Below are positions 34,862 through 42,725 of a DNA stretch of 64,000 nt, piece after piece (the stretch's first letter is position 1; each line of letters begins with the position of its first letter). Source of the DNA: Nitrospirae bacterium GWF2_44_13. Lineage in GTDB: Bacteria > Nitrospirota > Thermodesulfovibrionia > Thermodesulfovibrionales > UBA1546. A program made the position numbers and the translations under genes. The stretch spans positions 48,671 through 112,670 of the forward strand of contig MHEE01000007.1 of assembly GCA_001805105.1 (NCBI GenBank). Reading direction: 5' to 3'. Under the pieces are notes generated by a model. The model saw nothing but the letters and a program-made list of their open reading frames with translations, did no database searches and had not been told where the DNA came from.

Positions 34862-35092
34862 ATGAAATTAGCTGATTATTCTACGGGTATAGGTATTCTT
34901 GCCGGCATAATGGGGCTTTTGCTGCTGTTTACTCCCGGGGTTCTAAGGAAAATGAATGAAATGTCTCAGAGGATGATAGCCCGGATAGACACCGCTACAT
35001 TTACCTATAGAATTGGCTTTGGCGTTTCGCTTTTAATCGCCTCGCTCTTTCTGGTTTTCATGGGATATTATTTTAAGGTCAAGGGGCGTTAA
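34862..35092 (+). CDS. Small two-helix membrane protein at the head of the pil operon
   Basis: 76 aa, not recognised. Two hydrophobic helices, about 8-26 (GIGILAGIMGLLLLFTPGV) and 50-69 (IGFGVSLLIASLFLVFMGYY), with a short amphipathic link. AGGAGG stands 8 nt upstream of the ATG. Its stop shares bases with the pilM start, so it is co-translated and may belong to pilus assembly. Confidence 0.72.
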   Translation: MKLADYSTGIGILAGIMGLLLLFTPGVLRKMNEMSQRMIARIDTATFTYRIGFGVSLLIASLFLVFMGYYFKVKGR

Positions 35093-36045
35093 TGTTCGGA
35101 TTGTTCAGGCCTGCTCCATTAGGAGTGGATCTTGGCACCGGGTCTGTTAAAGTTATCGGACTTAACGGCAAAAAAATTTCCCTCGCCGCATTTATGGATA
35201 TTCCCTCCTCTGATTGGGAAGACGAATCTCTCCTTACAGGCAGATTGAAAAACTTTTTCAAAGAGATAAATATTGCAGGCAAAGACGCTGTAGTTCACAT
35301 GCCGGGGCACCTCTCATTTGTAAGGACGATAAACCTGCCTCCTATGCCAAAGGGCGAATTAAAAGAGGCTGTTAAGTGGGAGATAAAACGGCAGTTGCCT
35401 TATCCTACGGAAGAGGCTGTCTATGATTATATAGCAGCCCCGGCTGCGGATGGCATTGTTGTAACCTTTGCCTCTGCCGAGAGGAAAAATGTCCAGCGGT
35501 ATATATCTCCTTTTAAGGAAGCAGGCATTAAAGTTGTTGCGGTTGATGTAAATCCTTTGTGCCTTATAAGGGCGCTTCCATTGCACGGTTCAGGCAACAT
35601 AATAGTGCTTGACATAGGCGCACGAAGCATGGAGATAGACATAATTAGGTCGGAATCCGTACGACTGACAAGGACGGTCGAGCTGGGAGGCGAACAAATA
35701 AAAAACCAGCTTATAAGCGAAGGTTTCTCTGAAGGAGATATTGATGATATCATGATGAACGGCCCTGCAGAGAAAATGAAAGAGGCGCTGAATCAGTTTT
35801 TAAGAGAGATTTTCCTTTCAATAGATTATTACAAGGCAACTTTTAAAGAGAAGGTATTTTCTGAGGTTATTCTCACAGGCGGTGTTGTGATCAATCATGC
35901 TGTTCGGGATTACTTTTCTCAAATGCTTGATATCCCTGTCGGCGTTCCAAATCCGTTTGATAACCTTGTTATGAAGGACGAAAGCCTTAGGCCGCTTGGC
36001 CCCCGATTTTCTGTTGCAATCGGCCTTGCAAGGAGGGCTGCATGA
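35092..36045 (+). CDS. pilM: Type IV pilus assembly protein, actin-like
   Basis: Cytoplasmic actin-like ATPase that binds the PilN N-terminus and links the inner-membrane platform. 317 aa, SHS2/FtsA-like: GVDLGTGSVKVIGL at the phosphate-1 site, NIIVLDIGARSMEIDI at phosphate-2, EVILTGGVVINHAV at the adenosine site. First of pilMNOPQ; it overlaps pilN by 4 nt. Confidence 0.92.
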   Translation: MFGLFRPAPLGVDLGTGSVKVIGLNGKKISLAAFMDIPSSDWEDESLLTGRLKNFFKEINIAGKDAVVHMPGHLSFVRTINLPPMPKGELKEAVKWEIKRQLPYPTEEAVYDYIAAPAADGIVVTFASAERKNVQRYISPFKEAGIKVVAVDVNPLCLIRALPLHGSGNIIVLDIGARSMEIDIIRSESVRLTRTVELGGEQIKNQLISEGFSEGDIDDIMMNGPAEKMKEALNQFLREIFLSIDYYKATFKEKVFSEVILTGGVVINHAVRDYFSQMLDIPVGVPNPFDNLVMKDESLRPLGPRFSVAIGLARRAA

Positions 36046-36581
36046 AAGCAACATTAAATCTTTTTCCTGTAGCGGTGATGGTAGGCGCTGCTAAGAGGAA
36101 AGGCCGGTTTTATTATCTGCTTGCAGGGCTTTCAGTTTATATCGTTGTAATTATGGGACTCTGGTTTTTGAATATTATTGACGCCAGGAAGCTTGGCGCC
36201 GAGATGGACAAGCTGAACAAACAGAAAATAGAACTGCAGCAACAGATAAAGCCCCCCCCTGCTGTTACTGTTGCCCCGTCTTTGTTGGTGGACAAGGAAA
36301 TATTAATTGCAATGGAGAAGGCTCCAAAATGGAGTCAGACACTCAGCACTATCTCAGTTGTTGTGCCGCAGGATGTGTGGCTCTCCGCTATTGAATCCCG
36401 GGAGGAAAAGGGTGTAAAGAATATGAGCATAAAAGGCTTCTCAACAGCACAGCTCGGAGTTGCAAGCTTTATATCCGCGCTTGAGCTGTCCCATCATTTC
36501 TATGATGTTGAAATTGTTTTTGTGCAGAAGGGCGCCAAGGATATTTCTTTTGAACTGAAGGCAAAGACGAGATGGAGATAA
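36042..36581 (+). CDS. pilN: Type IV pilus assembly protein
   Basis: 179-aa bitopic protein. The cytoplasmic N-terminus contains LNLFPVAV, the short motif PilM grips; one transmembrane helix (about 26-47), a coiled coil (LGAEMDKLNKQKIELQQQI) and a periplasmic ferredoxin-like domain that pairs with PilO. Position and size are standard. Confidence 0.88.
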   Translation: MKATLNLFPVAVMVGAAKRKGRFYYLLAGLSVYIVVIMGLWFLNIIDARKLGAEMDKLNKQKIELQQQIKPPPAVTVAPSLLVDKEILIAMEKAPKWSQTLSTISVVVPQDVWLSAIESREEKGVKNMSIKGFSTAQLGVASFISALELSHHFYDVEIVFVQKGAKDISFELKAKTRWR

Positions 36582-36583
36582 TG

Positions 36584-36614
36584 AAAGTTAAGAGTTAAAA
36601 GGTATAAATTAAGA
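36584..36614. repeat. Heptamer repeat (GAGTTAA type) between pilN and pilO
   Basis: AAAGTTA, AGAGTTA, then AAAGGTATAAATTAAGAG: the same unit as at 324 and 32847. It fills most of the pilN-pilO gap in an otherwise overlapping operon. Confidence 0.6.
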
Positions 36615-36623
36615 GCCAGAGAT

Positions 36624-37172
36624 ATGAATATAAAAGCAATTAAAAGTAAGTTTGAGAGCCTTTCGCAGAGGGAACGGTTTATCATTCTGATAAATCTAGT
36701 GGCAATAGTGGTTGTTGTTCCGTATATGCTGCTCTATTCGCCTTCATCCGTAAGTGTTAAGAACAAAAAACAGGCTATTCAGAATTTAAAGAAAGAGATA
36801 GAAGCATCAAATGCAGCATTGGCATCACAGGCTGCTATTCCGAAGAAACCTGTTGTGGAAAAGATAACACTTCCGGAGGCAGAAGACCTTTCAGGGATGT
36901 TAGCGGCTATAAGCCGTGAGGCGACTATTGCAAATGTTGATTTCGTATCCATAGCGCCTGAAGGTTTTGAGCATAAGAACAAATTTATAGAATTAAAGGT
37001 AAAGATTGAACTGAGGGTAAAGTTCAGGGAGTTGTATGACTTCATTAAGAATGTTGAGGCAAGGCATAAATTATTTCTTATACAGGAACTTAAATTTGAG
37101 ACAAACGCTTCGCTGTATCCTTCAGGCGTAGCTTTGCTGAAGGCAGTGACATATCTGAGGAAAAAGGAATGA
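36624..37172 (+). CDS. pilO: Type IV pilus assembly protein
   Basis: 182 aa with one transmembrane helix (about 20-40, FIILINLVAIVVVVPYMLL), a coiled coil (KKQAIQNLKKEIEASNAAL) and a C-terminal periplasmic domain (ELRVKFRELYDFIKNVEARH) of the PilO fold. It forms heterodimers with PilN and connects to PilP. The stop overlaps the pilP start by 4 nt. Confidence 0.88.
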   Translation: MNIKAIKSKFESLSQRERFIILINLVAIVVVVPYMLLYSPSSVSVKNKKQAIQNLKKEIEASNAALASQAAIPKKPVVEKITLPEAEDLSGMLAAISREATIANVDFVSIAPEGFEHKNKFIELKVKIELRVKFRELYDFIKNVEARHKLFLIQELKFETNASLYPSGVALLKAVTYLRKKE

Positions 37173-37687
37173 GAAATTCAAGATTCAAGATGCTAAGGCA
37201 CAGGAGTATATTGATACTGTTATCAGCCTTATATCTTGTATCATGCATCCTGTATCCTGAATTTGTGACTGCCGTGAGCCTTTCGGATATAAAACTTGAC
37301 GCGCTGGATAAACCGATAAAAGAAAAGTGGGGCAGAGACCCGTTTGTCCGTTATGGAGACAAGATGGCAAAACTAAAAGGCAAGACGTTCAGAGAAGATA
37401 TGCCTGTAGGCTTGAAGATCACCGGTATAATTTCTGACGGGAAGAAGGCGGTGGCAATAATAAACGGCGGGTTTTACAGGAAGAATGAAAGAGTCGATAA
37501 TTTTCTTATAGTGGATATAGCGAAAGACAGGGTCTCACTTGAAAAAAACGGCAAAAGGTTTTATCTTGGAGTAGAGAAGTTTGCGATGGATACCCGTAGA
37601 GATAGCGCTATGGATGATGATAAGGTGAAAGACAAAAAGGATGACAAAGGTAAAGATAAAAAAGAGGATAAGGAGGCGAAGGAATGA
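37169..37687 (+). CDS. pilP: Type IV pilus lipoprotein
   Basis: 172-aa inner-membrane lipoprotein that couples PilNO to the secretin PilQ. The signal region ends LYLVSCILYP, where LVSC is a good lipobox; this part is encoded by the right arm of a heptamer palindrome. The PilP domain (FREDMPVGLKITGIISDGKKAVAII) follows. The last 25 residues are almost purely Lys/Asp/Glu repeats (KDKKDDKGKDKKEDK). Its start overlaps pilO and its end overlaps pilQ. Confidence 0.87.
   Translation: MRNSRFKMLRHRSILILLSALYLVSCILYPEFVTAVSLSDIKLDALDKPIKEKWGRDPFVRYGDKMAKLKGKTFREDMPVGLKITGIISDGKKAVAIINGGFYRKNERVDNFLIVDIAKDRVSLEKNGKRFYLGVEKFAMDTRRDSAMDDDKVKDKKDDKGKDKKEDKEAKE
37172..37264. repeat. Heptamer palindrome, family A copy 4, inside pilP
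   Basis: Left arm AATTCAA, GATTCAA, GATGCTA (about 37174-37195). Right arm TTGTATC, ATGCATC, CTGTATC, CTGAATT (about 37235-37263). The arms flank the hydrophobic core codons and encode the lipobox side. Confidence 0.7.
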
Positions 37688-39036
37688 GAATGCATAAAAA
37701 AGTGTCAGAGTGTCAGAGTGTCAGAGCGTCAGGATGCATGAAGCAAAAGATATTGCTTCTGAGTTTTTCCCTGATTTTAGCCCTTGCATTTTTAAGCGCT
37801 GATTCTTACTCGGCTTCTAATTCCTCCTTAAATGAAAAAGGCGCTCCTATATCAATGGAATTAAGGGACGTTGAACTGAGCGATGTTTTGAGGGCGCTGG
37901 GACAGGAACACGGCATAAACATAATCATTGACGAAAAAGTTACGGGCAAGGTGACAGTCAGTCTCAGGAATGTCCCCCTGTGGGATGCTATTGACTCCAT
38001 ATTAAAGGGCAAGGGGTTTGCATACATAAAGGACGGAAATGTTGTGAGAGTGATTTCTTCAGGAGCAGACGAAGACCTTGCGACCTATACAGCAACTGTT
38101 AACTACGCTAACGCTAAAGACATTGAGGGTATTATTACAAAGGTCTTAAGCAAGAGGGGTTCCATTGCCTCTGATCCGAAGAGCAATATGGTAGTTATAA
38201 GGGATATTCCGTCTGCAATAGAGAGGGTTACGCAGCTTTTGAAGCAGGTTGATGTAAAGACAAAGCAGATTATGATAGAGGCAAAGATTGTTGAGGTCAG
38301 CACAAATGCAAGCAGGGAATTGGGCATACAGTGGGGGGCTCAGTATACAAGGGGTGATGTAACGGTGAAGGGAGTCGACACAACAACATCGTCAACCACT
38401 ACAGGGACAACAACTGGAGGATTAACTGGCAGTACGGGCATTAGCGGGAATCCATTTAGTGTAAATCTTCCGGCAGCGGTTGGGCTTGGATCTGGCGGAG
38501 TAATAGGCATAGGTATTCTGGCGAAGAATGCGATACTTGACCTCCAGATATCAGCCCTTGAGACACAGGGAAATGCAAGGACATTGTCAAACCCGAAGAT
38601 AATGGTTCTTGACAATCAGGAGGCTTATATAAAGAGCGGCACAGGCATACTTGTAGCTACTACACAACAATCAGGGGCTACACCAACATATACAGAAAAA
38701 GAAGCTACCTTGCAATTGAAAGTTACTCCAAGGGTGATAAATGATGACCAGATATCTTTGAAGATTTTGACATCAAGGGATAGCTTTGATTTCAGCCGCA
38801 GTGTTCTGGGGACTCCGCCCAAAAATACCCGTGAAACACAGACAAACCTTATTGTCAAGAATGGCGAGACAATAGTAATCGGCGGTATCTATACAGAGAC
38901 AGACTCAGAGAGTGAAGGCGGTATTCCTCTGCTTTCCAGGATTCCTCTGATAGGTTGGCTGTTCAAAAAAGAGACTAAAACAAAGGATAAAACAGAACTC
39001 CTCATATTCATAACCCCGCGGATTAAAGTGGATTAA
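37684..39036 (+). CDS. pilQ: Type IV pilus secretin
   Basis: Outer-membrane channel for the pilus. 450 aa, short for PilQ (no AMIN domains). It has an STN domain (about 55-110, MELRDVELSDVLRALGQEHG), one secretin N-domain (TATVNYANAKDIEGIITKVL) and the secretin core (VEVSTNASRELGIQWGA, SNPKIMVLDNQEAYIKSGT, ETIVIGGIYTE, PLLSRIPLIGWLFK). GGAGG supports the start at 37684, so 18 residues encoded largely by an 8-nt repeat precede the signal helix at MKQKILLLSF. Confidence 0.92.
   Translation: MRMHKKVSECQSVRASGCMKQKILLLSFSLILALAFLSADSYSASNSSLNEKGAPISMELRDVELSDVLRALGQEHGINIIIDEKVTGKVTVSLRNVPLWDAIDSILKGKGFAYIKDGNVVRVISSGADEDLATYTATVNYANAKDIEGIITKVLSKRGSIASDPKSNMVVIRDIPSAIERVTQLLKQVDVKTKQIMIEAKIVEVSTNASRELGIQWGAQYTRGDVTVKGVDTTTSSTTTGTTTGGLTGSTGISGNPFSVNLPAAVGLGSGGVIGIGILAKNAILDLQISALETQGNARTLSNPKIMVLDNQEAYIKSGTGILVATTQQSGATPTYTEKEATLQLKVTPRVINDDQISLKILTSRDSFDFSRSVLGTPPKNTRETQTNLIVKNGETIVIGGIYTETDSESEGGIPLLSRIPLIGWLFKKETKTKDKTELLIFITPRIKVD
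37702..37733. repeat. 8-bp tandem repeat (GTGTCAGA x 4) at the pilQ start
   Basis: Units at 37702, 37710, 37718 are identical and the fourth reads GCGTCAGG. It is translated as VSECQSVRASG before the signal peptide. Period 8 is also frame-breaking if the copy number changes. Confidence 0.85.
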
Positions 39037-39038
39037 AT

Positions 39039-40169
39039 TTGACAACAAAGACACTAAGGAACATATTCAGCGTTAACCTAAGTGTCAAAAAATCAGAGAG
39101 TGTTCTTGTATTCACAGATGTGCCATTCAATGAAGAGTTCATAGAGAATTCAGACAGATGCAGAAGGGAAAGACTGTGCGATATAGCTATTCTTATTGCT
39201 GAGACAGGAAAAAGTTTCTGCAAAAAGATTCTTTATCATGAATATCCCGCCACAGGCAGTCACGGCGCAGAGCCTCCTAAGGAACTATGGGCAAGGGCAT
39301 TCGGCGAAAAGGCATTCAATGAACTAAACGCGCGAAAGCTGTTAGCCCGCCTCATAAATAAAAAGGCTAAGGCTTCAGATATGAAGAGAGTAGAAGAGAT
39401 TGTAGCCCGTAATAAAAGACATGCCGTGGATGGTGTCATTGCGCTTTCAAATTATTCTACAAGCCATACGAGGTTTAGGGACCTTCTGACAGGGATATGC
39501 AAGACACGCTATGTCAGCATGCCTTTGTTTGATGCGGCGATGCTTGAGGGCGCAATGAACGTAAACTGGAGATTGATTGACAGAAGGACAAGGGGCATTG
39601 CGAGAATTGTAGATAAGGCGGAGGCTGTAGAGATAAAAACGCCGAATGGCACTTCTATTTCATTTTCAAAAAAAGGCAGAAAGGCAGAATCAGACACAGG
39701 GATTCTCACAGCGCCGGGAGCATTCGGAAATCTTCCGGCAGGAGAGGTATATCTGGCGCCGGTGGAAGGCACGGCAGAAGGTCGGCTGATCCTTGAGTTT
39801 GCGCCTACGAGGCAATTGAAACCACCTGTGGCATTGACAGTAAAAAACGGATTTGTTGAAGAAGTGTCAGGGGATGATGAATACGCCGGTTATCTGAGAG
39901 CAAAACTGTCAGAGTGCAGGGAAAATGCAAATATAGCGGAACTCGGCATAGGTACCAATGATATGGCGAAAAGGCCTGACAATATCCTTGAGTCAGAAAA
40001 AATCCTCGGCACGATCCACATTGCGCTCGGAGACAACAGTTCATTCGGAGGGAATGTCAGCACGCCGTTTCATCAGGACTTTGTGTTCTTTAAGCCGACT
40101 GTGATACTTGTTGATAAAAATGGCAAAAAAGCTTTGCTTATGAAGGATGGAAGATTTATTTCATTGTAA
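39039..40169 (+). CDS. M29-type (AmpS-like) metallo-aminopeptidase
   Basis: 376 aa with features of thermophilic aminopeptidases of family M29: GIARIVDKAEAVEIKTPNGT, LPAGEVYLAPVEGTAEG (metal-binding Glu), the catalytic block ELGIGTNDMAKRPDNILESE and GTIHIALGDNSSFGGNV with HQDFVF at the end. It probably trims peptides with cobalt or zinc. It begins with TTG 2 nt after pilQ and so lies in the same transcript, though no pilus role is known. Confidence 0.78.
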   Translation: MTTKTLRNIFSVNLSVKKSESVLVFTDVPFNEEFIENSDRCRRERLCDIAILIAETGKSFCKKILYHEYPATGSHGAEPPKELWARAFGEKAFNELNARKLLARLINKKAKASDMKRVEEIVARNKRHAVDGVIALSNYSTSHTRFRDLLTGICKTRYVSMPLFDAAMLEGAMNVNWRLIDRRTRGIARIVDKAEAVEIKTPNGTSISFSKKGRKAESDTGILTAPGAFGNLPAGEVYLAPVEGTAEGRLILEFAPTRQLKPPVALTVKNGFVEEVSGDDEYAGYLRAKLSECRENANIAELGIGTNDMAKRPDNILESEKILGTIHIALGDNSSFGGNVSTPFHQDFVFFKPTVILVDKNGKKALLMKDGRFISL

Positions 40170-40231
40170 TGTCATTTCCGCTTGTCGGGAATCGTTTTTT
40201 GAAGAAAGATTCTGGACGAGCCAGAATGACA
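40170..40231. repeat. TGTCATTTCCG-type inverted repeat element
   Basis: 62 bp bounded by TGTCATT and AATGACA, with inner GTCGGGAATC and AGATTCTGGACGAG. Related in its ends to the 16643 and 21723 elements but of another internal type. Intergenic. Confidence 0.6.
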
Positions 40232-40250
40232 GATGAAAAAGGGGAGCTAA

Positions 40251-40565
40251 ATGGAAAATATAGTGGTTTTTATAACTGTCTCTAACGAGAATGAGGCAGC
40301 GAATATTGCAAGGGCGCTTGTTGAGGGGAAGCTTGCAGCTTGTGTGAATATAGTAAGGAATTTAAGGTCAATATATAGCTGGCAGGGAAAGATAGAGGAT
40401 GAATCGGAAGTCCTGATGATTGTTAAGACTCAAAAGAAACTTTTTAACAGACTTTCTCAGAAAGTAAGGGAAATGCACAGTTACTCTGTGCCGGAGATTA
40501 TTGCCCTGCCGATTGTTGAAGGGCCGGAGGATTATCTGAAGTGGCTGAAAGAGGTTACAGACTGA
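40251..40565 (+). CDS. cutA: CutA1-type divalent-cation tolerance protein
   Basis: 104 aa, the normal length for the trimeric ferredoxin-like CutA1. Signature blocks NEAANIARALVEGKLAACVNIV, SIYSWQGKIEDESEVLMIVKT and SVPEIIALPIVEG. Linked to copper tolerance in some bacteria; the exact role is unsettled. The next gene starts inside its 3' end (25 nt overlap). Confidence 0.93.
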   Translation: MENIVVFITVSNENEAANIARALVEGKLAACVNIVRNLRSIYSWQGKIEDESEVLMIVKTQKKLFNRLSQKVREMHSYSVPEIIALPIVEGPEDYLKWLKEVTD

Positions 40566-41476
40566 AACTTATCAAATACTATGCCCTCTCAGGGTTAATC
40601 ATCGTAAGTTTCCTGGCAATAGCATGCGACAGGGAATTGGCAGCACAAAAAAATGTAGAGACAAAAGAGGCAAAATATGCTATTGCAGTCCTGCCAACTC
40701 CTGTTTTGAACACGCCTGATTTTCAATCCGTATTCGGAGGCCGTGACGGAAGGACATTAAAGCTCACCGCAAAAAATCTTATAGAAGAGGTTGAATTTGT
40801 TGCTCTGCCGCATACAGTGTTTGTTATAGAAGATACAATCATGAAAGGCAGCCGTGAAATACTCAAAGTAAGCACGAAGGATTATCCGTATCATGCAGTG
40901 AGCGGCTACTATATTGACAGCCGGTTTGTTGAAAAGAGATTTGAAAAACCGCAGGAACGCCAGAGGAAACTGCCTGACAAAAACACGATAATAAAAAGAT
41001 TGCTTTCCCCCGAGCAGCTCGGGGCTATATATGTGTGGGGAGGCAACTATTCAAAGGGAATTCCTGAGATGCTCGAGTTCTATAAACCGTCAGGGACATT
41101 GTCCGGTGATGTATTGAAGAGATGGACATTGAAAGGCGTTGATTGTTCAGGGCTCCTTTACGAGGCAACCGGCGGCTATACGCCTCGCAATACAGATTCC
41201 CTCTTATTTTTCGGGATGCCTGTTGATGTAAAAGGCATCTCTCCTGATGAAATAGCAAAGAAGCTCAAGCCGCTGGATATTATTGTTTATAAAAGGCATG
41301 TGTTAATAGTCCTTAACAGCAGAGAGGTGATTGAGAGCGCTATTTCACAAGGGGTGCATGTCAAGAATCTGCTAAGCGCAGTCAGGGCTGTCAGCGAAAT
41401 AATGCAGCCTGCCAATGATTATAAGGGCGATGGCAAGGGAGATAAATTCGTTGTAAGGAGATGGTATCCTGAATAG
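40541..41476 (+). CDS. NlpC/P60-family lipoprotein peptidase
   Basis: 311 aa. Signal peptide with lipobox FLAIAC (Cys near 29), SH3-like middle region (KYPYHAVSGYYIDSRFV-like DYPYHAVSGYYID), and a C-terminal NlpC/P60 domain with the catalytic Cys in LKGVDCSGLLYEATGGYTPR and His in IIVYKRHVLIVL. It probably cuts peptidoglycan stem peptides at the outer membrane. GTG start inside cutA, so translation is coupled. Confidence 0.82.
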   Translation: MAERGYRLKLIKYYALSGLIIVSFLAIACDRELAAQKNVETKEAKYAIAVLPTPVLNTPDFQSVFGGRDGRTLKLTAKNLIEEVEFVALPHTVFVIEDTIMKGSREILKVSTKDYPYHAVSGYYIDSRFVEKRFEKPQERQRKLPDKNTIIKRLLSPEQLGAIYVWGGNYSKGIPEMLEFYKPSGTLSGDVLKRWTLKGVDCSGLLYEATGGYTPRNTDSLLFFGMPVDVKGISPDEIAKKLKPLDIIVYKRHVLIVLNSREVIESAISQGVHVKNLLSAVRAVSEIMQPANDYKGDGKGDKFVVRRWYPE

Positions 41477-41498
41477 CAGGTCCTGAAAAATGAAATTC

Positions 41499-41885
41499 CT
41501 AAGACGCCTTTTCTTTGGCCTGCAGTTCAATCACGTTTGATTCTTCCCTGATCATTGAAGAACGGCCGTCAAACATTGCGCCTTCTGCAATGCTGAGTTT
41601 GCTTGTCGCAAGCTCGCCCGTAACCTGCCCTTTAGTCTTAATCTCTATAATTTCTCTGGCGGTTAGATTGCCGTCAACCCTGCCTCCGACAATAATGCCT
41701 TTTGAGACGGCATTGCCCTTAAGATGCGATGTCTCTCCGAGAATAAGCCAGTCAGTTTCAATATTGCCTTCAACTGTGCCGTCAACGCGCAGGGTCCCCT
41801 GTGTTTTTATGTCGCCTTTAAAGTTACTGTTGATGCCGATAAATGATTCAAGCTTTTCTGTGTTTTTTGAAAACATTGAAAACAT
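41499..41885 (-). CDS. Bactofilin
   Basis: 128-aa beta-helical cytoskeletal protein (DUF583): repeating short strands such as GDIKTQGTLRVDGTVEGNI, GNAVSKGIIVGGRVDGNLTA and KTKGQVTGELATSKLSIAEG, with a short N-terminal membrane-targeting segment. Bactofilins scaffold wall enzymes, and the M23 peptidase gene 3 nt upstream is a well-known partner arrangement. Confidence 0.92.
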   Translation of the reverse strand: MFSMFSKNTEKLESFIGINSNFKGDIKTQGTLRVDGTVEGNIETDWLILGETSHLKGNAVSKGIIVGGRVDGNLTAREIIEIKTKGQVTGELATSKLSIAEGAMFDGRSSMIREESNVIELQAKEKAS

Positions 41886-41888
41886 CTG

Positions 41889-42725
41889 CTAATTCCTCCC
41901 TTCTATATAAGATTTAGGGTTAACAGGACTGCCGTTTTTCCATACTTCGTAATGAAGATGGGGCCCTGTCGTATTTCCTGTTGAACCTACATAGGCTATG
42001 ACGTCGCCCTTCTTTACCCGCTGGCCGACCTTAACCGCATTCATTTTGCTATGAGCATAAAACGTTGAAAGTCCGAAGCCGTGCTCAACAACTACAAGAT
42101 TGCCGCTGCCGCCGTTCCATCCGGAAAAACTCACTATGCCGTCAGCAGTGACTGTAACAGGATTGCCCGGAGAGGCGCTTATATCCATTCCGTTGTGGAA
42201 ATCATCGCCTCCTGTTACAGGATGTTTTCTTTTGCCATAATAGGACGTTACATTTCCTGTAAGGGGCCAGCCTTTGGGCGTTGCCATGAAGAGGTCTCTT
42301 TGCTGGCTCAGATAATCCTTTATATCACCAACGTCTTCAACCGTCTTTTTAATCTGCTGTTTCAGAGCCTCTATGTCAATTGCGCCGCTGTCTGATGTGT
42401 CCATATTTTCAATGACCTTCTCTTTGGATTTCAGAGAAAAGAGTTTCCTGAACTCAGCCTCCGCCTTTTTAAGCGCTGACATTGTTGTCTTCATTTCCAT
42501 AAACTGGCCGGAATAATACTGAACCTTCTCCTGCATCCTGTAATATTCAAGCGTGTCAATAGCTATTGAGAAGACATAACCAGTTCCAATCAGCCAGAGG
42601 AGTATTGAAATGAATATGCCTATAGAAGGTATCTTGAGATTGAACGGTTTTCTATTGCTGTGAGGTATTATCATTATAGTTATAGGAGTAAAGGCCTTTT
42701 TAAGCAAAAATCTAATTCTATGCAT
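41889..42725 (-). CDS. M23-family peptidoglycan endopeptidase
   Basis: 278 aa: short cytoplasmic N-terminus, one transmembrane helix (about 35-55), coiled coil (TTMSALKKAEAEFRKLFSLK) and a C-terminal LytM/M23 domain with zinc ligands in GGDDFHNGMDISA and GPHLHYEVWKNGSPV. Both expected His/Asp sites are present, so it should be active. It is coupled to bactofilin, suggesting cell-shape control. It overlaps the purM stop by 8 nt. Confidence 0.9.
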   Translation of the reverse strand: MHRIRFLLKKAFTPITIMIIPHSNRKPFNLKIPSIGIFISILLWLIGTGYVFSIAIDTLEYYRMQEKVQYYSGQFMEMKTTMSALKKAEAEFRKLFSLKSKEKVIENMDTSDSGAIDIEALKQQIKKTVEDVGDIKDYLSQQRDLFMATPKGWPLTGNVTSYYGKRKHPVTGGDDFHNGMDISASPGNPVTVTADGIVSFSGWNGGSGNLVVVEHGFGLSTFYAHSKMNAVKVGQRVKKGDVIAYVGSTGNTTGPHLHYEVWKNGSPVNPKSYIEGRN

